This document shows, piece by piece, positions 22,377 to 30,161 of a stretch of 30,161 bases of DNA. The number at the start of each line of letters is the position of its first letter. The stretch's first letter is position 1. The notes below the pieces were generated by a model that was not told the DNA's origin, searched no databases, and saw nothing but the letters and a program-made list of their open reading frames with translations. Origin of the DNA: JAVBKP01 sp031553975 (GTDB taxonomy: Bacteria; Bacillota; Clostridia; Peptostreptococcales; Anaerovoracaceae); the NCBI GenBank assembly GCA_031553975.1, contig JAVBKP010000087.1:1-30161 (forward strand), written 5' to 3'. The position numbers were made by a program, and so were the translations under genes.

Positions 22377-23436
22377 ATTAATCATACATCCAGGAGAAAC
22401 CTTGCAAGAAGTAATTGAAGACAGGGGGATGACTAGAAGGGAATTAGCTGCTCGCACAGGTGTAAGTGATAAGCATATAAGTACTGTAATAAATGGTTCA
22501 AAGTCCATTTCTGTATCATTTGCAAAAAAGCTTGAATATGCGCTCGGCATAGAATCGAGTTTTTGGATAAATTTACAATCCATATATGATAGAGAACTTC
22601 TTGAGTTCGAAGAGCTTAATCAAATTTCAAAAGAGGAGAGAGACATTGTAACAAAAGATTTAAAAGAAATTATCGATCATTGGAACCAAATCCAAATAAT
22701 TTCTAATTCAAGTAACACAACTGACCAAGTCTTAGAGATGCGAAAATTGCTCGGCATCAGCAATTTAGCTGATATTCCAGAACTTGCAATGGTGGCGTCA
22801 TTCAGAGCACAAACATCTAATAGGGTTAATCCATATGTACTCTATGCATGGCAGAGAATGTGCGAACTTCAAACAAAAGATATTGTAATTAATAATACTT
22901 TAGACTTGAAGAAACTTGAATCAAAGATTTCTCAAATAAAAAAAACCATGCTTATTAATACAAATGAAATACAAGAACAATTAAAAAGTATATTTGCCGA
23001 ATGCGGCATAGTGTTTAAGATCGTAAAGCATTTTGTAGGGGCACCAGTGCAAGGGTTTTTGAGCACAGACATGCAAGGCAAAACAATATTATGTATGACA
23101 ATAAGGCAAAAATTTGCCGATATATTCTGGTTTACTTTATTTCATGAAATCGGTCACATTTTAAATGGAGATACAAAAGCAAGATTTACAGATTTTGAAT
23201 CAGTGGACAGCAGAGTCGAGAGAGCTGCTGACTCTTTTGCAAGAGATGCTCTTTTAGATAATAATGAATATGCAAAATTTAGGGATTCAGGTAAATTTGA
23301 TTTAGCTAGCATTGAAAAATTTGCAGAAAAGCAGTTAGTGAAACCATTTATTGTAATCGGACGACTGATGAAAGAAGATTATATTGGGTGGGAGAGCGGA
23401 TTATCTGGTCAAAGAATTCGCTATGAGTGGAATTAG
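22345..23436 (+). CDS. HigA-type antitoxin fused to ImmA/IrrE metallopeptidase
   Basis: The 363-residue protein has an N-terminal HTH of the HigA/XRE type (about 12-80: HPGETLQEVIEDRGMTRRELAARTGVS and a VINGSKSISVSFAKKLEYALG segment). A helical linker follows, then a C-terminal ImmA/IrrE zinc peptidase domain with HEIGH (His267, Glu268, His271) and a later ERAADSFARD that supplies the third ligand. Such fused antitoxins bind the toxin and their own promoter; the peptidase part may permit regulated self-cleavage or sense stress. It overlaps the toxin gene and has GGTGGAG just before the ATG; ATG 22357 is an alternative start. A terminator follows. Regulation by autorepression is inferred. Confidence 0.82.
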   Translation: MEERMNGFCRELIIHPGETLQEVIEDRGMTRRELAARTGVSDKHISTVINGSKSISVSFAKKLEYALGIESSFWINLQSIYDRELLEFEELNQISKEERDIVTKDLKEIIDHWNQIQIISNSSNTTDQVLEMRKLLGISNLADIPELAMVASFRAQTSNRVNPYVLYAWQRMCELQTKDIVINNTLDLKKLESKISQIKKTMLINTNEIQEQLKSIFAECGIVFKIVKHFVGAPVQGFLSTDMQGKTILCMTIRQKFADIFWFTLFHEIGHILNGDTKARFTDFESVDSRVERAADSFARDALLDNNEYAKFRDSGKFDLASIEKFAEKQLVKPFIVIGRLMKEDYIGWESGLSGQRIRYEWN

Positions 23437-23473
23437 CCGGCAGAAGCAGTTAAAATAAACTGCAAAATAGAAA

Positions 23474-23508
23474 AGATGGATTGGATTACTCGATCTGTCT
23501 TTTTGTTT
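23474..23508 (+). terminator. terminator after the toxin-antitoxin pair
   Basis: AGATGGATTG (23474-23483) pairs with CGATCTGTCT (23491-23500) with three G-U pairs, followed by TTTTGTTTT. It lies 37 bases past the antitoxin stop and separates it from the defence operon. Confidence 0.7.
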
Positions 23509-23567
23509 TGTATCTACACAGTGAAGGACAATGTGCGTTAAACTCACACCCATAAAATGCGCGAATG

Positions 23568-23576
23568 TGGTATAAT
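23568..23576 (+). promoter_or_regulatory. extended -10 promoter of the GHKL-Z1 operon
   Basis: TGGTATAAT (23568-23576) combines a perfect TATAAT with the upstream TG of extended -10 promoters. No good -35 box is seen at the usual distance. Transcription would start near 23583, 80 bases before the GHKL gene. Confidence 0.55.
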
Positions 23577-23662
23577 GTATTTTAATGGCAGTTTGTATCG
23601 AAAAAGGGAAGATGATTTATACAACCAGTTTTAGACTAAAACAAAGCGAGCAGGAGGATTTT

Positions 23663-25138
23663 ATGGCAAAGCACATTAAAAATGAGCCAACTGCTGATGT
23701 ATTGATGAACTCGATGAGAGCAATGGGGTATACCTTTGAGTCAGCAATTGCAGATATAGTTGATAATAGTATTAGCGCAAAAGCAAATAAAATAGAAATA
23801 AAATTTCCGATTGATCCTGTTGATGTTTATGTGGCTATTTGTGATAATGGAATGGGAATGGATCTAGATGAATTATTAGATGCTATGAAATACGGAAGTA
23901 TATTGAAGAATCTAGAAAGGCCAGCAGACGATCTTGGCAGGTTCGGATTGGGGCTTAAAGCGGCATCACTATCGCAATGTAGAAAACTTACGGTTGCAAG
24001 CAAAAAAAGGGGAAAAACATGTGCATTAATTTGGGACCTAGACTATATTAATCATAAAAAGGGCTGGTTTGTGCAGGAGTGTTTGGATGAGGAAATAAGA
24101 GATATTAAGTCAATTGAGCACCTCGATGAGTTAGAAAACGGAACAATTGTGGTATGGGAAAAGTTTGATTTGATCGAAAAATCCTCAGGCAGTGTTTATG
24201 CGGAGTTATCCAAGTACAAGCATGATACAGCAGAATATTTATCGCTAATTTTCCACAGATTCTTGAATTGCGAAAAAGTTGAGATATTTGTTAATAAATT
24301 TCAACTAGAAGGGCTAGATCCTTTTCTTGAATCTCACAAGAAGACAAATCCACGTAAGGCGATTAGACTTCCAATTAACGATTCTTTGGGGCATGAAAGT
24401 GAAATACTTGTGCAACCATTTGTATTACCCTTTCAAAAGGATCTTTCAAAGGGCGACATAAAAAAACTCGGGGGCATTACAGATTATAGGACAAAACAGG
24501 GATTCTATATATATAGAAATGAAAGATTAATAATCTGGGGTACTTGGTTCGGTAAACATAGAAGTGAGCTTACTAAACATGCAAGAGTCAAGGTAGATAT
24601 TCCCAACACACTAGATGATATTTGGAGTATAGACATCAAAAAGCAAAATGCAAAGATTCCAAATGTTATAAAAAAGCAGCTTTCAAGAGCGGTGGACGAA
24701 GCAATGGACTTGGCAGTAAAGGCTCAAACATATCGGGGCAGGATAGAAAAGGTTGATGAGGGAATCGATTACATATGGGATCGGATAAAAGAACGAGATG
24801 AGTTTTATATTTATAGAATTAACAAAAATTCTAGAATATTTGACTTTATAAAGGACCAAGTTGATGATGATACTTGGTCAAGGCTGGAAATGATCCTAGA
24901 AGAGATAGAAAATGCAATTCCATATCAACAGATATACGTTGATAAGTCACAAAATATAATATTTGATGAAATTTCTAATGAACGTGTGAATGATATAAAA
25001 TCAAAAGCTTTGATGCTACTGGAGATAGCGACAAAAATGGGCAACTTGGATCGAGGGGGAATATTAAATAATATTTTTAGCTCAGAACCATTTTGCAAAC
25101 ATCCAAACTTAAAAAAAGAATTGGAAAGTGGTGTATAG
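23663..25138 (+). CDS. MORC/MutL-like GHKL ATPase of a defence operon
   Basis: This 491-residue protein begins with a GHKL ATPase domain: the N box AIADIVDNSISA (28-39), the G1 box DNGMGM (61-66) and the G2 box GRFGLGLKAAS (92-102). The base position of the N box is Asp31 where MutL and Hsp90 have Glu. A second S5-like domain and a C-terminal helical region follow. Prokaryotic MORC-like ATPases of this form have been described in restriction-type operons with Z1 helicases and PD-(D/E)XK nucleases. The start is placed at 23663, where AGGAGG (23652-23657) precedes the ATG; the open frame to 23585 would begin too close to the promoter. Its end overlaps the possible GTG start of the Z1 gene. It probably acts as an ATP-gated DNA clamp or sensor, by analogy. 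Confidence 0.85.
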   Translation: MAKHIKNEPTADVLMNSMRAMGYTFESAIADIVDNSISAKANKIEIKFPIDPVDVYVAICDNGMGMDLDELLDAMKYGSILKNLERPADDLGRFGLGLKAASLSQCRKLTVASKKRGKTCALIWDLDYINHKKGWFVQECLDEEIRDIKSIEHLDELENGTIVVWEKFDLIEKSSGSVYAELSKYKHDTAEYLSLIFHRFLNCEKVEIFVNKFQLEGLDPFLESHKKTNPRKAIRLPINDSLGHESEILVQPFVLPFQKDLSKGDIKKLGGITDYRTKQGFYIYRNERLIIWGTWFGKHRSELTKHARVKVDIPNTLDDIWSIDIKKQNAKIPNVIKKQLSRAVDEAMDLAVKAQTYRGRIEKVDEGIDYIWDRIKERDEFYIYRINKNSRIFDFIKDQVDDDTWSRLEMILEEIENAIPYQQIYVDKSQNIIFDEISNERVNDIKSKALMLLEIATKMGNLDRGGILNNIFSSEPFCKHPNLKKELESGV

Positions 25139-25142
25139 CAAG

Positions 25143-27977
25143 ATGAAAGATTTAGAAAAAAGACTAAGCTTAGTGAAAATAGTGGATGCTCTAGCTTCAA
25201 TGGGAGGCCATAGCCTAAACCTTGATGACGATTTAATAGACGAACTTGTTAATAAGGCAATATCCATTGCCGGCGCCATATTTCTAGAGGAAGAAATAAT
25301 TCAAATCAAAAAAGACATTAATAGTAAATATAAAATTTTAGCGATGCCAGGACATAGCATAGTTGCTGATTACGAGCAAATTAATTGGTATGATGAAAGA
25401 AAAAGTTCAATTGATGCGAAATTTTGGGGAAGGTATAAGAATTTTTTAATTGATGAAAACGGATTTAGCCCTAATTCTATCGCAACGCTGGGGGATGACA
25501 CGCTTGACAAGAAACTCATGAATTACATTGGGGATCCAAGTGCAGATCACGATTTTTTTAAGAGGGGACTGATAATTGGAGATGTTCAATCCGGAAAAAC
25601 ATCTACATATATTGGGTTTATATCCAAGGCGGCTGATGCTGGATATAAAGTTTTTATTTTGCTGACAGGAACTATTGAGTCATTAAGAAAGCAGACGCAA
25701 GAAAGGGTAGAAGAGGGATTTATTGGAATAAATCTTGCTGCAGACAAGGGCGCGAATAATCGCGTAGGTGTTGGGCTTGACTATAAAACAATTTTAGCTA
25801 CATCATTAACATCTAGACATAATGATTTTACAGGGAATGCTGATAAGACGGCGCTTAAACTAGGCGGGGATCCCGTAGTATTGGTTATTAAAAAAAATAC
25901 TACGGTTCTGCGAAAATTAAAAAATTGGTTAATATCACTTAACACCAATAAGCAATCACCCAGAATAGAGTTACCAATGCTATTAATTGATGATGAAGCG
26001 GATAATGCATCGATCAATACGAATGCGGACAAGGAAGATCCTACAATAATAAATAAGCTTATAAGGGAACTATGCAATGTGTTTTCAAAAGCAAATTATG
26101 TTGGATTTACAGCGACACCGTTTGCGAACGTTTTTATAGACCCGGAGACGACAGAGAAAATGGCAACACAAGATTTATTTCCGGAAGATTTTATAGTGGC
26201 ACTCCCGACACCGTCCAATTATATTGGTGCAAGCAAAATTTTTTCGACCGAGGGACAATTTAGATCACAATTAATATATATTAAAGATGCTGGAAGAGAA
26301 AAACTAGATGGATGGCCGTTTTATTTCAAGCATACTAAAACTTGGCGCGGGGAATTGCCAGAAAGTCTGACTACTGCTATATATGCGTTTTATATTGCAA
26401 ATGCAATACGTGATCTTCGTGGAGATAACGAGACACACCGTTCTATGTTGATTAACATTTCAAGATTTGTTATGGTTCAACAGCATATTAAGTCTGAAAT
26501 TGAAGAGATTCATAGAGAAGCTTATAGATCACTTAAATATAATTTGGGCGATGATATTGAAGATTCATTAAAAGATCCGGTTATCGGGTCAATGCATAAG
26601 TGCTGGAATGATTATTATGCTGATGCAGGAGTCACATGGGAGGCGCTAACAAAAGTAATATTTTGTGCAATGGAGAATATTCAAATTAAGATTGTAAATA
26701 GCTCAAAATCCTCTGAAAAGTTAGAGTACACAAAAAACGATCCAATTCGGGTTATTGCAATTGGCGGATTGGCCTTATCGAGAGGGTTAACGTTAGAAGG
26801 GCTGGTGGTAAGCTATTTCTACAGAAATACGTCTACATATGATGTTTTGATGCACATGGGAAGATGGTTTGGATATCGACAAGGTTATGAGGATCTGTTT
26901 AGAATTTGGACGCATAAAGACTCTGCAGAGTGGTACGCAGAGATTGCGGATGCAACGGATATTTTAAAAGAAGATATGAAAAAAATGAGTGAAAGAGGCT
27001 TGCGCCCGAAAAACTTTGGAATTAGGGTGCGAAACAACTCAGCAGATCTAAATATTACTGCGTATAACAAAATGAGGAATGCAGAGGATGCAGAAGAAGT
27101 GCTAAGTTATTTTGGAACAATTATCGAAACCCCTTACCTTGAATATGACGCATCAAGGCAAAAATCCAATTTTGATGCAACATATAATTTTATAAAGGGA
27201 TGTATAGATGATGATAACGAAATCGAATTATTCAAAGAAGAGGATATAACAGAACGCTATATTATTAGAGATGTAAATAAGAATAAAATCATTGATTATC
27301 TTACAAGTATCAAAACATCTAAATTTAACGCGCATTTTGATACAAAGCAAATTGTACAATCACTATCAGATTGTCAAGACTCCATGATAAGCATGTGGGA
27401 TATCGGATTTATAGAGGGCAAAAAAACAGGAGCATTAGAAACAGACTACGTAGATGTTTTTGATAAAAAAATTTATAAAGTTAAGAGGACATGCATTTTT
27501 GATTCTGATACAAGGAAAATTAGTTTGGGAAAACGAGGAAAACTTGGAGGGCCGAATGACGGGATGCTAGGAATTTCTGCATATAACGGAAAGTCAAGTT
27601 CGGATATAGTAAGAGAAGCAAAAGAAAAGTTCAAAGCTGATTATGAAGCGGAACATCAAGACGAATTTGATGATGAGAAAACATTCCCTTCAAACACATG
27701 GTTTAAGTATGTGGCAGATAGAAAGCCCATACTTCTAATCTACTTTATTGATGTGGATACGAATACCAATATGGACAATAACGATGAAAACGGTAGTCAA
27801 AAGGGGCAAGCTCAGTCTTTTAAGGGGAGTATGGGCCAGGTGCCGGCTGTGGCACTAGCGATAGGTATGCCTAGAAATAGCAATAGTATATCTATTGAAA
27901 AATTCAAATATAAAGCGAATAAAATATACAACTATTTTGAACGTGATGAAATTCTAGCGGAGGCGGAAGAAGAATAA
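25143..27977 (+). CDS. Z1-domain superfamily II helicase-like ATPase
   Basis: The protein is 944 residues from the ATG at 25143; a GTG at 25128 would add five and overlap the GHKL gene. It has a helicase-type ATPase core: GDVQSGKTS (Walker A, about 146-154), LLIDDEADNAS (motif II, about 281-291) and YVGFTATPFANVF (motif III, about 318-330). The Z1 signature comes later, around 537-579: GGLALSRGLTLEGLVVSYF and LMHMGRWFGYRQGY, the arginine-rich motif VI region. Z1 proteins are endonuclease-linked SF2 ATPases of restriction-like systems. A long C-terminal region follows with no domain I can name. The stop overlaps the ATG of the DUF4420 gene by one base, showing translational coupling. Confidence 0.88.
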   Translation: MKDLEKRLSLVKIVDALASMGGHSLNLDDDLIDELVNKAISIAGAIFLEEEIIQIKKDINSKYKILAMPGHSIVADYEQINWYDERKSSIDAKFWGRYKNFLIDENGFSPNSIATLGDDTLDKKLMNYIGDPSADHDFFKRGLIIGDVQSGKTSTYIGFISKAADAGYKVFILLTGTIESLRKQTQERVEEGFIGINLAADKGANNRVGVGLDYKTILATSLTSRHNDFTGNADKTALKLGGDPVVLVIKKNTTVLRKLKNWLISLNTNKQSPRIELPMLLIDDEADNASINTNADKEDPTIINKLIRELCNVFSKANYVGFTATPFANVFIDPETTEKMATQDLFPEDFIVALPTPSNYIGASKIFSTEGQFRSQLIYIKDAGREKLDGWPFYFKHTKTWRGELPESLTTAIYAFYIANAIRDLRGDNETHRSMLINISRFVMVQQHIKSEIEEIHREAYRSLKYNLGDDIEDSLKDPVIGSMHKCWNDYYADAGVTWEALTKVIFCAMENIQIKIVNSSKSSEKLEYTKNDPIRVIAIGGLALSRGLTLEGLVVSYFYRNTSTYDVLMHMGRWFGYRQGYEDLFRIWTHKDSAEWYAEIADATDILKEDMKKMSERGLRPKNFGIRVRNNSADLNITAYNKMRNAEDAEEVLSYFGTIIETPYLEYDASRQKSNFDATYNFIKGCIDDDNEIELFKEEDITERYIIRDVNKNKIIDYLTSIKTSKFNAHFDTKQIVQSLSDCQDSMISMWDIGFIEGKKTGALETDYVDVFDKKIYKVKRTCIFDSDTRKISLGKRGKLGGPNDGMLGISAYNGKSSSDIVREAKEKFKADYEAEHQDEFDDEKTFPSNTWFKYVADRKPILLIYFIDVDTNTNMDNNDENGSQKGQAQSFKGSMGQVPAVALAIGMPRNSNSISIEKFKYKANKIYNYFERDEILAEAEEE

Positions 27978-28897
27978 TGATTAATATGAAAGAAAAATTT
28001 GACGAGTTTGATAATGCTAATTTCTTTTCCCGTATTGATAACACACATATATTGGAACTCTTTGTTGGATTAGATGAAAAGGGAAGAAAAGCCATCGAAC
28101 TTCGTTCACAATTCATGCCACGAAATATAACGGGCACAGCGGCAATTGATGTTAATCAGTATAGAAAAGCAGAATATCATACAATTAGATTTTCACTAAT
28201 GGAAACTAGCATTACTAGCCTTTTCTACAAATTTTGCGATGATTTAGTAGAACAAACGAGGACGCTTGGAGAAGAAGAAGAGGGATATCAAGCTATTGTA
28301 GGTAGATATTTGCAATGGAAGAAATTATTTGTAGGTCCAAATAAAAAATATTTATCAGAACCTGAGATAATGGGACTCATGGGAGAGCTGATGTATTTAA
28401 AAAAAAATCTTATATTGCAATTAGGCGTTGATGAAGCATTAAAAGCATGGAGTGGACAAGAGCTCACGCATAAAGACTTTTCTTACGGCGCAACATGGTG
28501 TGAGGTGAAGGCAATAAGTAAAAATAGTCCTTCTGTAAGAGTATCCTCACTAGAACAGTTGGACTCAGAAAACGATGGAATACTAGCTGTATTTTTTTTA
28601 GAGCGTATGAGTCCTGCCTATAATGGGATAAGTCTAAACAGGTTTATTTTAGAAGTATCAGAACGATTAAACCAACCCCAAAAGGAGATTTTCTTTGCAA
28701 AAGTGGCTATGCAAGGATTCGAGTTCAATGATTATTATGATGAATATGTATATGAATTAAGTTCCTTCGTCAAATATCATGTAGACAAAGAAGGGATATT
28801 TCCTAAATTAGTAAAGCAAAATGTTAATGCTGCTGTAATAAAAGCAACATACGAAATATTATTATCAGAAATTAAAGCGTTTGAAATCAAAGAGTAG
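27977..28897 (+). CDS. DUF4420 PD-(D/E)XK motif protein
   Basis: The 306-residue protein has features of DUF4420, a PD-(D/E)XK nuclease-like family. They are an N-terminal beta-rich part, the helix EPEIMGLMGELMYLKKNL (about 134-151) that carries the first acidic residues, and HKDFSYGATWCEVKAIS (about 171-187), where Asp and Glu-Val-Lys form the metal site. A following segment, VRVSSLEQLD, is also characteristic. It is the probable DNA-cutting subunit of the operon. It overlaps the Z1 stop by one base, and the AIPR gene begins eight bases after its stop. ATG 27986 is an alternative start. Nuclease activity is inferred from the motif. Confidence 0.82.
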   Translation: MINMKEKFDEFDNANFFSRIDNTHILELFVGLDEKGRKAIELRSQFMPRNITGTAAIDVNQYRKAEYHTIRFSLMETSITSLFYKFCDDLVEQTRTLGEEEEGYQAIVGRYLQWKKLFVGPNKKYLSEPEIMGLMGELMYLKKNLILQLGVDEALKAWSGQELTHKDFSYGATWCEVKAISKNSPSVRVSSLEQLDSENDGILAVFFLERMSPAYNGISLNRFILEVSERLNQPQKEIFFAKVAMQGFEFNDYYDEYVYELSSFVKYHVDKEGIFPKLVKQNVNAAVIKATYEILLSEIKAFEIKE

Positions 28898-28904
28898 GTG
28901 TAAT

Positions 28905-30068
28905 ATGTCATTGCAAGATTTTAGAATTGAGTTCCTCGATGAAATAAGAGCTGATGCCGCAGTAAACGGGACGGATGCTGCAAATGAATTTTTAAACAAA
29001 AGTTTCGAAATGCTCCATGAATTAGGAGAGCTCCAAGATCCAATTCCATATTATTTTGGGAAAACGTTTGGGTCAAATAGGAGCATGCAAATTGACGGAT
29101 ATGCAGTTGATGAAGCGGATAAGAGTTTAGTACTTATAATAAGCGATTTTGAAGATGCATATGAGCCAGATGATATTAATAGAGTACGAATTGAGGATGT
29201 GCTGGCTAAAAGATTATACAATTTCTTAGAATTAGCTTATAACGGTAAAATTGACATGTACTGTGATGAGTCAGATGATGTTTTAAAACTTGCAAGGCTA
29301 ATTAGAAGCAAGGTAGATGATCGGCGAGACGGAATACTTAAAATAAATTTTTATATCTTAACAAACAGAAAAATTAGCGATAAATTAAAAAAAATCAAAC
29401 AGGAGGAATTTCAATCAAAGCCAATTGAAGTAAATATATGCCATATTGAAAGATATTATGAAATAGCGACATCATTAACTAATGAGAAAATAGTTATAGA
29501 TGTAATTAACGACTTTGGCGCTAAAGGAATACCTTGCTTATGCGGAAATATCGGGGAAGACCTTGGATATCAAGCATATACGGCGATTGTTCCAGGAAGG
29601 CTATTGGCGGATATTTATATAGAATATGGTAGCAGAGTGCTTGAAGGGAATATTCGTGCGTTCTTGGGTGCATCGGGCGCCAAGAGCGTGAATTCAGGAA
29701 TAAGCAGGACATTGAGACAGGATCCCACAAAGTTTTTTACATATAATAATGGAATTGCTGTAACGGCGTCAAAAATTGAGATAAATGATTCATTTGGAGA
29801 ACTATTAATTACAAAGATTGAAGACATGCAGATAATAAATGGGGGGCAAACTACTGCTTCTTTGGCGGCAGCGATATTAAAAAAAGAACATATTGAAATA
29901 GACAAAGTCTTTGTTCCAATGAAGATAACAGTAGTAGAAGATAGAGAGACAATAAATGAGGATGGAATAAAGTTTTTTGACCAAATGGTACAAGATATAT
30001 CTAGATACGCAAATAGCCAAAGAGTCTATCCCAAAGATTGTGTAAACCTCGTGGTTGATGTAGAATAA
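28905..30068 (+). CDS. AIPR-family protein, probably C-terminally truncated by an insertion
   Basis: The visible protein is 387 residues; AIPR (abortive phage infection) proteins are usually about 550-700. The AIPR motifs are present: FFTYNNGIAVTASKI, DMQIINGGQTTASLAAAI and the start of ISRYANSQ. After that motif the family normally continues with a VSxADxxSNHPFH-like stretch, but here the frame reads YPKDCVNLVVDVE and stops. The bases at the change resemble the end of an insertion sequence, and a new ATG with AGGAGG follows 28 bases later. The start at 28905 is chosen because TAGGTG precedes it; the frame from 28881 lies inside the DUF4420 gene. AIPR proteins are common fourth members of Z1 operons; their biochemical role is not settled. 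Confidence 0.78.
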   Translation: MSLQDFRIEFLDEIRADAAVNGTDAANEFLNKSFEMLHELGELQDPIPYYFGKTFGSNRSMQIDGYAVDEADKSLVLIISDFEDAYEPDDINRVRIEDVLAKRLYNFLELAYNGKIDMYCDESDDVLKLARLIRSKVDDRRDGILKINFYILTNRKISDKLKKIKQEEFQSKPIEVNICHIERYYEIATSLTNEKIVIDVINDFGAKGIPCLCGNIGEDLGYQAYTAIVPGRLLADIYIEYGSRVLEGNIRAFLGASGAKSVNSGISRTLRQDPTKFFTYNNGIAVTASKIEINDSFGELLITKIEDMQIINGGQTTASLAAAILKKEHIEIDKVFVPMKITVVEDRETINEDGIKFFDQMVQDISRYANSQRVYPKDCVNLVVDVE

Positions 30069-30096
30069 AACTACATGAGCCAGGAGGTTTTTTAAA
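30036..30096 (+). mobile_element. probable left end of an insertion sequence
   Basis: The sequence GATTGTGTAAAC (30036-30047) resembles the terminal repeats of many IS256-type elements of Firmicutes, and it lies about 60 bases before an ATG with a strong ribosome site, as in those elements. Homology of the AIPR protein ends just before it. The right end lies outside the window, so neither the partner repeat nor a target duplication can be checked. Confidence 0.4.
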
Positions 30097-30161
30097 ATGG
30101 CAAGAAGAAGAAGGAATGAAAGTCCAGAGAAACAAAGAAGCAGAGATTTAATAGCAGAACT
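30097..30161 (+). CDS. start of an unidentified gene, perhaps an IS256-type transposase (3' end outside window)
   Basis: An AGGAGG (30082-30087) lies nine bases before the ATG. The 21 visible residues, beginning MARRRRNESPEKQRSRDL, form a basic N-terminus like those of Mutator/IS256 transposases. That is too little to prove the family. A DNA methyltransferase or other gene of the defence operon is an alternative, but the abrupt end of AIPR homology just upstream favours a transposase. Confidence 0.5.
   Translation, partial: MARRRRNESPEKQRSRDLIAE

Noticed and set aside
23404..23436. Apparent repeat of the guaA 3' end (GAGTGG-AAT-AG-like) at the end of the antitoxin gene, as a possible island attachment site.
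   Set aside because: The match is only about 12 bases with gaps and is fully explained as coding sequence; no integrase is present.
1..30161. CRISPR arrays, tRNA or rRNA genes, and long tandem DNA repeats.
   Set aside because: A read of both strands showed no regularly spaced direct repeats, no cloverleaf with a TTCGAATC-like arm and no rRNA sequence.

Overview
The window is AT-rich and its genes are tightly packed, with strong AGGAGG-type ribosome binding sites. It carries a CIRCE-controlled groESL operon, an S-layer-homology surface protein and a ferredoxin-dependent amino-acid fermentation operon. Together these point to a Gram-positive, strictly anaerobic, amino-acid-fermenting member of the Clostridia. 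The species cannot be named from the sequence.

Layout. (1) 1-5.9 kb is core genome: the end of a DUF554 membrane protein, groES-groEL behind a perfect CIRCE operator, a CheW-like protein with a VanY-type carboxypeptidase and guaA (GMP synthase) just behind it. (2) 5.9-9 kb is accessory: a predicted structured RNA leader or small RNA, a decayed DUF3800 gene, a DUF4268/PD-(D/E)XK-like protein and an amidohydrolase-superfamily enzyme. (3) 9.06-13.3 kb is one very long secreted surface-protein reading frame (signal peptide, EF-hand-like loop, internalin-type LRRs, Flg_new_2-like repeats, carboxypeptidase-regulatory-like domains, three SLH domains) split by a single in-frame TAA. (4) 13.4-21.4 kb is a catabolic unit. 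A divergent GntR/FCD regulator faces an operon of a Glu/Leu/Phe/Val-type dehydrogenase, the four subunits of a 2-oxoacid:ferredoxin oxidoreductase, an ADP-forming acyl-CoA synthetase and an MFS transporter. The route is amino acid to 2-oxoacid to acyl-CoA plus reduced ferredoxin to acid plus ATP, with uptake or export by the MFS protein. (5) 21.6-30.16 kb is a defence-type region: a small orphan protein, a HigB-like toxin with a HigA-ImmA/IrrE fusion, then an operon of a MORC/MutL-like GHKL ATPase, a Z1-domain SF2 helicase, a DUF4420 PD-(D/E)XK protein and an AIPR protein. The AIPR frame ends early, next to what looks like the left end of an insertion sequence running off the window.

The points most worth a second look are the GHKL-Z1-DUF4420-AIPR operon, which has no methyltransferase in view and a probably interrupted last gene; the structured RNA in front of the broken DUF3800 gene; the nonsense-split surface protein; and the self-contained amino-acid oxidation operon with a doubled GTATAC operator over its -10 box. 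No rRNA, tRNA or CRISPR array was seen.
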